From positions 682,001 to 746,000 of the forward strand of contig NZ_QVTD01000003.1 in NCBI RefSeq assembly GCF_003429105.1: a stretch of DNA of 64,000 bases. The letters are read 5' to 3'. The stretch comes from Peribacillus glennii (lineage in GTDB: Bacteria > Bacillota > Bacilli > Bacillales > DSM-1321). The notes below the pieces were generated by a model. The model had not been told where the DNA came from, searched no databases, and saw only the letters and a program-made list of their open reading frames with translations. A program made the position numbers and the translations under genes. Shown here one piece after another: positions 55,364-64,000 of this stretch (position 1 is the stretch's first letter; every line of letters starts with the position of its first letter).

Positions 55364-56338
55364 TCAAGCATGATAATACAGTACTCCGCTTTCATTTTCA
55401 GAAAAAATTTCCCCTCTTTCCAATAACAAATCCAATAACCCGATCATATCGGATGCCAGCACAATAATGGCTTTTTCGAACCGGTCTGGATAAATTTCCC
55501 GCACCAATTCATAGCCTGTTTTCCGGCCATTCAATAGCTTGCTTTTTACTCTGTCTGCCCGCTTATCAATCTTTTGCAATGTTTCGTTTATAAGTGCCGG
55601 CAAGTTATCAATGATGTCACCATGTCCGGAAAGTGCGGCACGGACAGGAATATCCAGGCACTTTTTCAGATTGTTTATATATTGGATTAACGGTTTAGAA
55701 CGTTCTGTTTCGGGAAATATAGGCGATTCCAGAAAAATCCCTGCAGGTGTATGCTTAATCAGATGGTCCCCGCACAACAGCACCTGGTCACTCGACCGGT
55801 AAAGAGAAATATGGCTTTGTGCATGGCCTTTTGTTTCAATCACTTGCCATTCGGATAACCCTGGAATGGGTATTCCCTCATCCAATTCCAGGGTGATTTC
55901 GATTTTGTTTCTTTGCCCTTGGTTCCATCCTCTTGAACCGGCCAGTTCTTTTGCTGATTCCTCAGAAATTCCGAATTCCTTATAAAAATTCGCAAAAAAT
56001 TCAACTCCTCTTTTAAAGTGGAAATCATCCCTGCTCAAATAAGGCCGGCAATTTGTGTGTGCAAAAACCGGCACAGGGTTTTTCTCCAGGATCCAATCTA
56101 AAAAACCGGTATGGTCGCCATGATGATGGGTTAGGACGATTTGTTCAATATCCATAATGCTTAAACCGCACTCCCGCAATACTGAATTAAACGTGTTCCA
56201 TGCTTTCTCCAATTTCCTGCCGCAGTCTACCAATGTCAATTTCTCGCCGCGGATCAGGAATACGTTTACAGGCCCCACCGGCCATTCCGTAGGCAGCTCT
56301 ATGATATCAATGCCTGCGATTTGTTTTGAAGTTGCCAT
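55364..56338 (-). CDS. MBL-fold metallohydrolase
   Basis: 324 residues. LTHHHGDHTG is the metal motif, with GHAQSHISLY and LCGDHLI supplying further His/Asp. A helical C-terminal extension from about 235 resembles the LACTB2/Rv2300-like wing. It hydrolyses an unknown ester or thioester. ATG 56338 is preferred over the GTG at 56350. The gene follows the MFS gene by 70 bases on the same strand. Confidence 0.9.
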   Translation of the reverse strand: MATSKQIAGIDIIELPTEWPVGPVNVFLIRGEKLTLVDCGRKLEKAWNTFNSVLRECGLSIMDIEQIVLTHHHGDHTGFLDWILEKNPVPVFAHTNCRPYLSRDDFHFKRGVEFFANFYKEFGISEESAKELAGSRGWNQGQRNKIEITLELDEGIPIPGLSEWQVIETKGHAQSHISLYRSSDQVLLCGDHLIKHTPAGIFLESPIFPETERSKPLIQYINNLKKCLDIPVRAALSGHGDIIDNLPALINETLQKIDKRADRVKSKLLNGRKTGYELVREIYPDRFEKAIIVLASDMIGLLDLLLERGEIFSENESGVLYYHA

Positions 56339-56420
56339 TCTACAACACACCCATCTTATCTAACCTTCTTTTACAGATTATGTTACCAAGTAAACGAACC
56401 TTTTCACTTGGAATCGTCGT

Positions 56421-57638
56421 TTACACTTCTTTATTCAACGCGTTTTCATGGTTTTGGCTATTCAAGCTCCATACGCCAATTTTATTTCTGCCATTAACCA
56501 GCACTATGAAAAATAACAACACACATATGACAGAAGAACCTACGAAAGGGAATGTGCTATGGACTGCGAATAGTACGCCGCCCACTAAAGGGCCTAAAAT
56601 CCTGCCCAAGCTGTCTATTGCCTGGTCAAGTCCCATGGTTATGCCCCTTCCCATTCTTTGCTGTTTCGACAATAACGAAATAACAGTAGGCCTGATACAC
56701 GCTGAACCAATCCCTATCAAAGCACATCCTAGGATTACGACCCATACACCGACGGAAATGGCAATGAATAAATAACCGGCCGTACATACGATAAAACCAA
56801 ATTTTGCAATCCAGTTATCGGGCCTTATACGGTATAGATGTTTTAATAGGAAGAATTGAACAAAGGCTGACCCTCCTGCAAATATGCTGAAGCCCATACT
56901 GACTTCTCCAGGGGTAGCCGTAAAGCGTTCAATCATAAAGTAACCAAGCATCCCGAATAAACTGGAGGCGGCAAGCGATTTCCCCAAAGTAAGGATATAT
57001 AATTCACGGTAACCTGTCTTGGTCACAAGCACGAGGGAATTTAGAAAGGATGGGTTATCGTTTTTTACCGTTTGCTTTGGGGGTTCCTTAACCAGAACCC
57101 AGACAAATGGAAGGGATATCAGCGCTAATGATCCTGCCGCAATGAATGGGGCATTGACACCGAATGGAGAAAATACGCCTCCCAGAGCTGGCCCGCATAA
57201 AAAACCGAGACCATTCACCGCGCCCATTTTAGCCATCGCCGCCCCCCTGTTTTCCTCATCCGAGGAATCGGCAACGATTGTGAAGGCGGCCGGCAGAGAT
57301 CCTGAAGACAAAATGGCACCGATTATGCGCGCAACCAATAATTGCGAATACGACTCAGCGAAGATAATCAGAAGAAAAGCAATCCCAAAACCAAACAGAC
57401 CAAAGAACAATATCGGTTTCCGCCCCAACCGGTCAATCAATCTCCCCCAAACAGGCGTCGCCAAAAACTGGGCAAGGGCCCATCCGGTGATCAAGCTCCC
57501 CATTTCAAAAGAGGACAAACCCAACCGTTCGGCTACATAAGGCAAACTAGGAAGAACGATGCCATAACCCGTCATCGTGAGAAACATCGTAAAAGACAAA
57601 ATGATAAAAGCCCTGCGATCCATGGTACTCTTCCCCAT
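56421..57638 (-). CDS. MFS transporter, drug-efflux (DHA1) type
   Basis: 405 residues, 12 spans. WGRLIDRLGRKPILFFGLFG is the loop 2-3 motif A, and AFTIVADSSDEENRGAAMAK the related block; GFLCGPALGG corresponds to antiporter motif C. Length and motifs match TetA/NorA-like exporters. The start could be the ATG at 57623 (MDRRAFIIL), closer to GGGGAAGAG. Substrate unknown. Confidence 0.9.
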   Translation of the reverse strand: MGKSTMDRRAFIILSFTMFLTMTGYGIVLPSLPYVAERLGLSSFEMGSLITGWALAQFLATPVWGRLIDRLGRKPILFFGLFGFGIAFLLIIFAESYSQLLVARIIGAILSSGSLPAAFTIVADSSDEENRGAAMAKMGAVNGLGFLCGPALGGVFSPFGVNAPFIAAGSLALISLPFVWVLVKEPPKQTVKNDNPSFLNSLVLVTKTGYRELYILTLGKSLAASSLFGMLGYFMIERFTATPGEVSMGFSIFAGGSAFVQFFLLKHLYRIRPDNWIAKFGFIVCTAGYLFIAISVGVWVVILGCALIGIGSACIRPTVISLLSKQQRMGRGITMGLDQAIDSLGRILGPLVGGVLFAVHSTFPFVGSSVICVLLFFIVLVNGRNKIGVWSLNSQNHENALNKEV

Positions 57639-57884
57639 TCCGTATTTCCAAAGTTTGGCCTTTTACTAGAAGTCGTTAGAATTATTTGAATTACATTTTA
57701 CATTCACAAACCTTTCTAAGAATGGCTCAGCCTTACATTCATTTATAACCTTGTGTTTCTTACTAAGATTCTATGAAAAAATGAGCGAATTTTGAAGAAT
57801 GACGCGAAATATAGAATGTAGAGAGGATGGTATATTAGTTGGCATAAACTAAAATGATAACAGCATTTGACAAAATCTAAAACA

Positions 57885-57907
57885 GGGCAACCTTTTCAGG
57901 AATGCCC
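57885..57907 (-). terminator. Terminator of the acyl-CoA dehydrogenase operon
   Basis: GGGCA and TGCCC stem, then TGTTTTAG on the minus strand; 17 bases after the stop. Stem is short. Confidence 0.55.
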
Positions 57908-57923
57908 CGGTCCTTTTCATGGA

Positions 57924-59084
57924 TCAAACAGGTACAGACTCCGTTCTCTTGGAATATTTATCCTGCACGCTTATCCCTTCATCAATTGCAGCTTTTGCAA
58001 TCTTTTCCCTGTGCGAATAAACATCACCTAGAACAGCTGCACTTCGCCTTGCCCGTTTAAAATATAAATGCATATCGTTTTCCCATGTGAAGCCAATGCC
58101 TCCATGCATTTGGATGGCATCGCCGCATACCTGGATCCCTGCTTCAGATGTATAGGATTTAGCAATGGAAATCGCTAATTCAGCTTCCTCATTCTCTGTA
58201 TCCGCCGCCCAGGCAGCGTATTCCACTGCAGCTTTTCCGCTTTCAACCTTTAAATACATGTCTGCAGCCAAATGTTTCACAGCCTGGAAGCTGCCGATCA
58301 AAACGCCAAACTGTTTTCGCTGCTTCGTGTATTCCACCGTTTCGTATAATGCCCTTTCCGAACAGCCAACAAGCTCGGCAGAGATAAGCAAAGCGCCAAT
58401 TTGCTTCATTTTGTCCATCAGGGTGCGGCCTTTGCCCATGCCGAATCCTTTTACAACCTGTTCTGCCTTGAGCGGATAGTTCAATAGACTTATTTCATAC
58501 AGTGGATATGTTTCATCCATTGAATTGGAATTTCGGATGGCGATGCCCGGACTTTTTGTGTCAATCACGACAAGCGTCTCTTCCTCTTCAGGTGTAAAAC
58601 CTTTGCCACCAACTCTTACATTTGCCAATATCACGTCTGCTTCATTGGCAAATGGCACTTCCCTGAGTGTCCCGTCCAGCACATAGCCATCCTCAGACTT
58701 TTTCGCTTTTGCATCAACATTGACCCAGGCGACTGTCAGTACTTTTTTGCCTGCCTCAATTTCCTCGGCCAACCTTGTTTGCTGCCTGCAGGTTTTTAGT
58801 GCAGCCAACCCAGCCATCGCCTCAACAAGAGGATAGGTCAACAAATGCCTGCCGGCTTCCTGTGCAACCAAAATCGCGTTCATGAGCCCTTTCCCATCTT
58901 CACCAGAACCCTCCATGTCAATGATCCCCAATAACCCCTGGCTGGCAAGCAGCTTTTGCATTTCTTTTGGGATCGCTGGATTTTCAATAAACGCCCTGAC
59001 ATGCTCCGGTGTATTGCGGGATTTGAACATGTCCCTTACACTTCTGCGCAGCATTTTCTCTTCATCACTGAATCCAAAAAACAT
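57924..59084 (-). CDS. Acyl-CoA dehydrogenase (subunit 2 of a pair)
   Basis: 386 residues. QRKQFGVLIGSFQAVKHLAA and ICGDAIQMHGGIGFTWENDM-like blocks are typical, but the FAD/acyl motif LTEP region is degenerate (no WCxxFSEP or catalytic Glu equivalent as in its neighbour). Paired with the next gene, 12 bases apart. Such pairs form heterotetramers with one active and one reduced chain, as in steroid side-chain FadE pairs. Confidence 0.88.
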   Translation of the reverse strand: MFFGFSDEEKMLRRSVRDMFKSRNTPEHVRAFIENPAIPKEMQKLLASQGLLGIIDMEGSGEDGKGLMNAILVAQEAGRHLLTYPLVEAMAGLAALKTCRQQTRLAEEIEAGKKVLTVAWVNVDAKAKKSEDGYVLDGTLREVPFANEADVILANVRVGGKGFTPEEEETLVVIDTKSPGIAIRNSNSMDETYPLYEISLLNYPLKAEQVVKGFGMGKGRTLMDKMKQIGALLISAELVGCSERALYETVEYTKQRKQFGVLIGSFQAVKHLAADMYLKVESGKAAVEYAAWAADTENEEAELAISIAKSYTSEAGIQVCGDAIQMHGGIGFTWENDMHLYFKRARRSAAVLGDVYSHREKIAKAAIDEGISVQDKYSKRTESVPV

Positions 59085-59096
59085 TTACAAGGCACC

Positions 59097-60275
59097 TCAC
59101 TTTGGCATGCCGAGTACTCTCTCGGCAATGATATTTTTTTGAATTTGCGTTGTACCTGCATAAATGGTCGCTCCCCGTGATCCAAGGTCAATCTCCTGTA
59201 AAATGCCGCGCCCAATGCTTTCTTTCCCGATATATGGCCCTTGTTCACCCAGGATTTCATGGCCTAATTTGCCCATATTTACATGCATGGTCGACCAAAA
59301 CAGTTTTTGCAAAGAAGCTTCCGGTCCCAATTTCCCTTCATTTAACAGCTGACTGATCGTTTTTAAACCGTGATACCGCAGGATGCGGATTTCGGCGAAC
59401 AGTTCCGCCATTTTTTGCCTGTAATAGCTTTCTTCAGACTTTTTTAGCGATGAACTGATCCGGGCTAATGTATTGAACTCATTTTGGAATCGCACCTGGC
59501 GCCCGAGAGCCAATGTGCCACGCTCAAAACCAAGTGTCCCCATGGCCACTTTCCATCCATTGTTGATTCCGCCAACAACATTTTCCTTAGGTATGTAAGC
59601 GTTATCAAAAAATACCTCATTAAAATCCCTGTTCCCATTTATCTGGACCAGCGGCCGAACAATTATCCCTTCCGTATTCATCGGGACTAAAAAGAATGTG
59701 ATGCCTTTGTGCTTCGGCAGCTCATGATCCGTTCTGGCCAGTACAAAGCACCAATCAGCATGATGGGCAAAGCTGGTCCAAACCTTTTGACCATTGATCA
59801 CCCATTTATCGCCCTCAAGTTCAGCACGTGTCTGGATGGCAGCAAGGTCGGATCCGGCATTTGGTTCTGAAAAACCCTGGCACCATACCTCATCACCCCG
59901 GAGCAGTGGCGGAAGAAAGCGTTGCTTTTGTTCTTCCGTCCCAAACAGGAGCAATGTCGGCCCTAGCAGCAGTTTTCCCAGCACATTAACGCCGCTTGGC
60001 GCGTTCAGCTTCCCTGCTTCCTCATCATAAATGATTTCTTCAACATGTGATAAACCCTGTCCTCCGTATTGCTTGGGCCACGATATCCCCGCAAACCCGC
60101 CTTCATATAATTTGCGGTCCCATTCCCGAAGGATCTTGCCTCTTTCTGCTTCATCATCCGGCCAGTTGAATTCCGGCGTCCCCCATCCTTGAGGAATATT
60201 ATTAGTTAACCACTCCCTAACATGCTGTCTATACTCTTCCTGTTCTTTGCTAAAAGATAAATCCATTTTTTCCAC
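59097..60275 (-). CDS. Acyl-CoA dehydrogenase (subunit 1 of a pair)
   Basis: 392 residues. WCQGFSEPNAGSDLAAIQTR is the FAD-binding signature and GIYxAGTTQIQKNIIAERVL-like end is standard (RGATIYAGTTQIQKN). It carries the intact active-site regions. First gene of the unit, with a 17-bp palindrome 66 bases upstream. Substrate may be a branched or ring-bearing acyl-CoA, by analogy with paired FadE systems. Confidence 0.9.
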   Translation of the reverse strand: MEKMDLSFSKEQEEYRQHVREWLTNNIPQGWGTPEFNWPDDEAERGKILREWDRKLYEGGFAGISWPKQYGGQGLSHVEEIIYDEEAGKLNAPSGVNVLGKLLLGPTLLLFGTEEQKQRFLPPLLRGDEVWCQGFSEPNAGSDLAAIQTRAELEGDKWVINGQKVWTSFAHHADWCFVLARTDHELPKHKGITFFLVPMNTEGIIVRPLVQINGNRDFNEVFFDNAYIPKENVVGGINNGWKVAMGTLGFERGTLALGRQVRFQNEFNTLARISSSLKKSEESYYRQKMAELFAEIRILRYHGLKTISQLLNEGKLGPEASLQKLFWSTMHVNMGKLGHEILGEQGPYIGKESIGRGILQEIDLGSRGATIYAGTTQIQKNIIAERVLGMPK

Positions 60276-60340
60276 CTCACCTAATATACTTTCATCTATT
60301 AATTGGCAGACTTCCGGATTTTGATCCCTCCTGCAATAAA

Positions 60341-60357
60341 TAATATTCAGAATATTA
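60341..60357. promoter_or_regulatory. Perfect 17-bp palindrome, candidate TetR-type operator
   Basis: TAATATTCAGAATATTA, 8-bp arms around one base, upstream of the dehydrogenase pair. Confidence 0.5.
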
Positions 60358-60707
60358 ATACTTTTCTGACGCTATCTTATCATATTATTTTATCCCAGTA
60401 AAAGTATTTTCTATAAATTTCCTTCATCACCTCTCCTTCAAATTCTTGCTGACTATGGAAACTCTCTTTTTCGGTAAGCTAGGTGCAGACTTATATTTAG
60501 CTTCATAGAAATAATTAATCATGTACCCTCCAGGATATTCATGAAATATTACCAAATAAAAATTTTTTTACTTCAAGTCTCGTAAAAACGAACATAGTAT
60601 TTGATTCATTCTTGAATCTTAAAGTCCCCCTGAAAATCTGTCATTTTTTAAAAAAATATCTATATATTTACTACAAAAAGGTAGTGGGGGAAACTTATAA
60701 AACTTTT

Positions 60708-60721
60708 AGAAAACGCTTTCA
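60708..60721. promoter_or_regulatory. cre box upstream of the acyl-CoA ligase
   Basis: AGAAAACGCTTTCA matches 13 of 14 positions of the CcpA consensus. Confidence 0.6.
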
Positions 60722-60794
60722 TAATACTGAATTTTCTGATAAAATCCAAAATAAGCTAGTTCCCACTCATACTTTTATCCTAAGGAGGTACAAA

Positions 60795-62354
60795 ATGCTG
60801 TTAACCAATTTAATAGACCATACGAAGGATCATTATGGGGAATATCCTTTTCTCTATTTCGAGGATAAGGAATATTCAAACCTTGATGTAGAAGAAATGG
60901 CAAAGAAAATTTCCATTTTATTAAGAAACCGTAATATCGCTGATGGAGAAAGAGTCGTTGTCAGCATGCCTAACTGTCCCGAGGTCATTTTCTCGTATCA
61001 AGGCATTTTGCGTTCCCGCAGCATTGTCATCCCGGTTATGTTTCTACTCCACCCTAATGAAGTCCACTTCATCTTGAATGATTCGAAAGCGAAAGCGATC
61101 ATTACATCTTCTCAAGTCCTTCCGAATATGATTGAAGCTTCTAAAAACCTTTCTTATAAACCAATATTCATCATTGTCGATTCGCTGGAAAACAAAGATG
61201 CCTATCAGGGCTTCGAAATAATCGAGCTTTATAAAGAAATAGCGTCCATAAATGCATCGCAGGAGCAGTTAGCGGAGGCTTCGGAAAATGATGTCGCGGT
61301 CATTCTCTATACCTCGGGTACGACTGGCAGGCCAAAAGGGGTTATGCTCACCCATAAAAACCTTTATAGCAGTGCAAAATCAGGGTACGAATTATCCAAG
61401 GAACGTGAGGACGGCGGTCGGGGGACTACACTTGGCGTATTGCCGCTTGCCCATGTCTACGGCTTCAGTGCCATGAATTCTTGCTTTCTTTTAGGCAGTT
61501 CTGTCGTTATTTTTCCTAAGTTTGACGTCGATCAAATTTTTGCAAGCATAGAAAAATATAAGGTTAGGAGCTTCTCGGCCGTTCCCGCTATGCTGTACGC
61601 CATGGTCTCCTCTCCTAATGCAGGCAATTACGACCTTTCCAGCCTCGAGTCCGTAGGCAGCGGGTCGGCTGCATTGCCAGTGGCTGTGATAGAAGCATTC
61701 AAGCATACATTCAATGCTGAAATCCGTGAAGGATACGGCCTCTCTGAAGCCGCTCCTGTCGTTGCCGCCCATCGGGATGGAATGCCAATCAAACCTGGTT
61801 CTGTGGGTATCCCGATCCCTGGCATCCAGGTCCGGGTCGTAGATGAAAATGGGAATGACGTCCCTAGAGGAGAAATCGGCGAGCTCATCGTAAAAGGCGA
61901 TAATATCACTCCGGGTTATTATGGCTTGGAAGAGGAAACGAAAAAGGCAATCAGGGAAGGCTGGCTTTATACAGGCGACCTGGTGACAATGGATAACGAT
62001 GACTATCTATATATTGTAGACAGAAAGAAAGACTTAATTATCCGGGGAGGTTTTAATGTTTACCCTAGGGACATTGAAGAAGTTCTTGCAAAACATGAGG
62101 CGGTTGCAGAAGTAGCGGTAATCGGGATTCCAGATGAAAGAATGGGGGAAGAAATCGTTGCCTGTGTCATCAAGAAACCTGGAGCTACCGTGGCTGGCGA
62201 AGAACTTATCGCTTATTCCCAGCAGAAACTGGCAAAATATAAAACTCCTAAACGGGTTCTATTTTTAGAGCAATTGCCAAGAAACGGCGTCGGCAAAATT
62301 TTGAAAAGAAAATTGAGGGACATGTATGAAACTACTGACTCCCCTGTCTCCTAA
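60795..62354 (+). CDS. Acyl-CoA ligase (AMP-binding family)
   Basis: 519 residues. YTSGTTGRPKGVMLTH is the ATP-binding P loop, GYGLSEAAPV the second core motif, GWLYTGDLVTMDNDDYLYIV and RKKDLIIRGGFNVYPRDIEE the hinge, and PRNGVGKILKRKL the C-terminal Lys. It activates a fatty or other carboxylic acid to its CoA ester, feeding the dehydrogenases opposite. ATG 60795 follows AAGGAGG by six bases. Confidence 0.93.
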   Translation: MLLTNLIDHTKDHYGEYPFLYFEDKEYSNLDVEEMAKKISILLRNRNIADGERVVVSMPNCPEVIFSYQGILRSRSIVIPVMFLLHPNEVHFILNDSKAKAIITSSQVLPNMIEASKNLSYKPIFIIVDSLENKDAYQGFEIIELYKEIASINASQEQLAEASENDVAVILYTSGTTGRPKGVMLTHKNLYSSAKSGYELSKEREDGGRGTTLGVLPLAHVYGFSAMNSCFLLGSSVVIFPKFDVDQIFASIEKYKVRSFSAVPAMLYAMVSSPNAGNYDLSSLESVGSGSAALPVAVIEAFKHTFNAEIREGYGLSEAAPVVAAHRDGMPIKPGSVGIPIPGIQVRVVDENGNDVPRGEIGELIVKGDNITPGYYGLEEETKKAIREGWLYTGDLVTMDNDDYLYIVDRKKDLIIRGGFNVYPRDIEEVLAKHEAVAEVAVIGIPDERMGEEIVACVIKKPGATVAGEELIAYSQQKLAKYKTPKRVLFLEQLPRNGVGKILKRKLRDMYETTDSPVS

Positions 62355-62397
62355 TGAGGTCCTCGGCGTACTATTATGAACGAAAGAGGTGTATTTT

Positions 62398-64000
62398 TTG
62401 GAGAAAAGTACAATCCTTAGTGTTGACGGTTTAAAAACCGTTTTCCAAACCCGCCATGGATATGTTGATGCCATAAACGATATTACGTTTACCATCTCCC
62501 AGGGAGAAACAGTAGCCATTGTGGGCGAATCCGGATCCGGCAAGAGCGTAACAGCCTTATCAATTATGAAATTATTGGAGAGTTCTGGCCAGATAGCATC
62601 AGGGCAGGTTTTGTTTAATGATATGAACCTAGCGGAATTAAGCGACAGGAAAATCCGGGACATTCGCGGAAAACAGATTGCGATGATCTTCCAGGATCCC
62701 ATGAGCTGCCTGGACCCTTTATATACAATAGGCGACCAAATCATGGAAATCTTGAAAATCCATGAGGATCTTACCCCGGCTGAAGCCGATAACAGAGTTT
62801 TAGAATTATTGAAGCTGGTTGGCATCCCGGATGGTGAAACCAGAAGGAACAGCTATCCCCATGAGCTTTCCGGAGGCCAAAGGCAAAGGGTTATGATTGC
62901 CATTGCTTTGGCCTGCCGGCCGAATCTATTAATTGCCGATGAACCGACAACGGCTCTCGATGTGACAGTGCAAGCACAAATCTTAGGATTGTTAAAGCAA
63001 TTGCAGGCCGATTTTGGAACCTCTATCATTCTTGTTACGCATGACCTGGGTGTTGTGGCGGAAATGGCTGACCGTGTTATCGTTGTTTATTCCGGTACGG
63101 TTGTCGAGCAAAGCGGGGTGCATGAATTGTTCTCTAAGCCAGAGCATCCATATACGGAAGCACTGATCAGAAGCATTCCAAGAGCTGATACAGATAGGAC
63201 CGCACCCTTGCATATCATACGTGGTTCAGTTCCAGGCTTGCATGAAATGCCATCCGGGTGCCGCTTTCACCCCCGATGTGATTACGCAACGGAAATTTGC
63301 ACACAACAAGAACCTCCCCTCTTCCATTTAGAAAGTGACAGGTCCAGTCGATGCTGGATGAAGGATGGGTCCCTTGCAAAAGAGTTTCAGCACAGACTTA
63401 ATACCGATAACCTTGATAGCCGGCACCCCGCTCCTCCCAATGATGCCTATACCGCTAGCAAGAAAGAGATTTTGCTGGAAGTACATAATATGCAAAAGCA
63501 TTTTCCTATCTTAAAAGGGATCCTTTCGCGAAAAGTGGGCGCTGTCAAAGCCGTTGATGGTGTAAGTTTCGAAATTTTCAAAGGGGAAACGTTAGGCTTG
63601 GTCGGGGAGTCTGGATGCGGAAAGTCAACTACCGGCAGGCTGATTCTGAGGCTTTTGGATATTACGGATGGAGAAGTTAAGTATGGAGGCATAAACCTTG
63701 CTGAATTTAAAGGAAGACAATTGAAAGAACAAAGAAAGAAAATGCAGATTGTCTTCCAGGACCCTTACAGTTCCTTGAATCCTCGCATGACAATCGGGGA
63801 CATAATCAGTGAACCGCTGGAAATCCACAGGATTGCGAGCGGCAGTGAAAAAATCCGCCGAGCAGGTGAATTGCTTGAAATGGTAGGACTTTCAAGCAAA
63901 GATGTTTATAAATTTCCCCATCAGTTCTCTGGGGGCCAGCGGCAAAGAATCGGCATCGCCCGCGCCCTGGCTACAGAACCGGAACTCCTTGTATGCGACG
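62398..64000 (+). CDS. Peptide/nickel ABC transporter, fused double ATPase (DppD-DppF/GsiA type), 3' end beyond window
   Basis: One open frame from TTG 62398 (AAGAGGTG upstream) to the edge, over 530 codons. The first ABC domain has Walker A GESGSGKS, signature LSGGQRQRV and Walker B LLIADEPTTALD, then the oligopeptide-type Cys tail (SGCRFHPRCDYATEIC, which can hold an Fe-S cluster). The second domain starts about residue 360 with GESGCGKST and FSGGQRQRI. Bacilli usually encode these ATPases separately; here they are joined as in E. coli GsiA. Permease and binding genes should lie to the right. It begins 43 bases after the ligase. Confidence 0.92.
   Translation, partial: MEKSTILSVDGLKTVFQTRHGYVDAINDITFTISQGETVAIVGESGSGKSVTALSIMKLLESSGQIASGQVLFNDMNLAELSDRKIRDIRGKQIAMIFQDPMSCLDPLYTIGDQIMEILKIHEDLTPAEADNRVLELLKLVGIPDGETRRNSYPHELSGGQRQRVMIAIALACRPNLLIADEPTTALDVTVQAQILGLLKQLQADFGTSIILVTHDLGVVAEMADRVIVVYSGTVVEQSGVHELFSKPEHPYTEALIRSIPRADTDRTAPLHIIRGSVPGLHEMPSGCRFHPRCDYATEICTQQEPPLFHLESDRSSRCWMKDGSLAKEFQHRLNTDNLDSRHPAPPNDAYTASKKEILLEVHNMQKHFPILKGILSRKVGAVKAVDGVSFEIFKGETLGLVGESGCGKSTTGRLILRLLDITDGEVKYGGINLAEFKGRQLKEQRKKMQIVFQDPYSSLNPRMTIGDIISEPLEIHRIASGSEKIRRAGELLEMVGLSSKDVYKFPHQFSGGQRQRIGIARALATEPELLVCD

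Larger units (their letters stand above)
60276..60794. other. Divergent control region of the dehydrogenase pair and acyl-CoA ligase
   Basis: Holds the 17-bp palindrome at 60341, a GATTCA-ttct-TGAATC dyad at 60603-60618 and a cre site at 60708. A frame from 60612 in front of the ligase lacks coding character. No gene. Confidence 0.55.

Noticed and set aside
60603..60618. FadR (TetR) operator before the acyl-CoA ligase
   Set aside because: GATTCA-ttct-TGAATC is a dyad but does not fit the Bacillus FadR consensus TGAATGA-N4-TCATTCA.

Overview
The window looks like a chromosomal stretch of a low-GC, spore-forming, aerobic Bacillaceae (Bacillus/Peribacillus/Cytobacillus type). Support comes from Bacillus-style AGGAGG ribosome binding sites, cre-like boxes, two YjcZ-type sporulation peptides, an intracellular subtilisin of the ISP family, CsoR/CopZ/CopA, TPP and yybP-ykoY riboswitches, a DUF1540 protein and a YkqA homologue. 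Most genes are on the minus strand.

Layout. 1-3980: part of a thiazole/oxazole-modified microcin (TOMM) cluster of the heterocycloanthracin/sonorensin kind: Cys-rich precursor, ThiF-like maturation protein and fused cyclodehydratase/YcaO running off the left edge. 4461-8056: small spore-type and membrane peptides, a secreted protein and hypothetical proteins. 8252-10449: LysR regulator and divergent AbrB-type transporter around a CcpC-like box. 10894-14142: TPP-riboswitch operon SDR-thiM-thiD-thiE. 14309-18651: intracellular serine protease, a probable type I toxin-antitoxin locus, an FtsZ outside any division cluster, and a degenerate rhodanese. 18822-20535: TSUP permease, an aberrant tRNA-like sequence, a metallothionein-like peptide and a possibly frameshifted peptide. 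20943-26072: MatC-like carrier plus CaiB/enoyl-CoA hydratase/gamma-carbonic-anhydrase genes with GntR regulator, operator and cre boxes. 26130-31404: YlmA ATPase, decayed Rrf2 regulator, NmrA-type reductase with three identical operators, pirin remnant, DUF1540 and a chemoreceptor with a SigD-type promoter. 31883-35147: copper operon. 35215-35720: IS3 remnant. 35831-44331: malic enzyme and a sigma-54 glycolate/glyoxylate operon. 44381-47268: TerC with Mn riboswitch, polysaccharide deacetylase, YkqA. 47319-49514: decayed thiC behind a second TPP riboswitch. 49770-56338: peptide symporter, small proteins, methyltransferase, amidase with a small partner, MBL hydrolase. 56421-64000: MFS exporter, two acyl-CoA dehydrogenases, acyl-CoA ligase and a fused double-ATPase peptide ABC protein cut by the right edge.

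How the genes work together. Glycolate is oxidised by GlcD/GlcF and glyoxylate transaminated by the class V aminotransferase, with the sigma-54 activator encoded inside the same transcription unit. The salvage/late thiamine enzymes ThiM, ThiD and ThiE are intact while ThiC, the de novo pyrimidine enzyme, is broken, which suggests reliance on salvaged hydroxymethylpyrimidine unless another thiC exists. Several short genes (toxin, YjcZ peptides, AtzG-like subunit, Cys-rich peptides) are below 60 codons. No single large unknown system is evident. The most unusual items are the tRNA-like element, the metallothionein-like peptide, the extra FtsZ, the aconitase-like half protein in the sigma-54 operon, the amidase partner, and the triple-operator region with its decayed regulator. 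All functional calls are by eye from sequence motifs; no database search was run.
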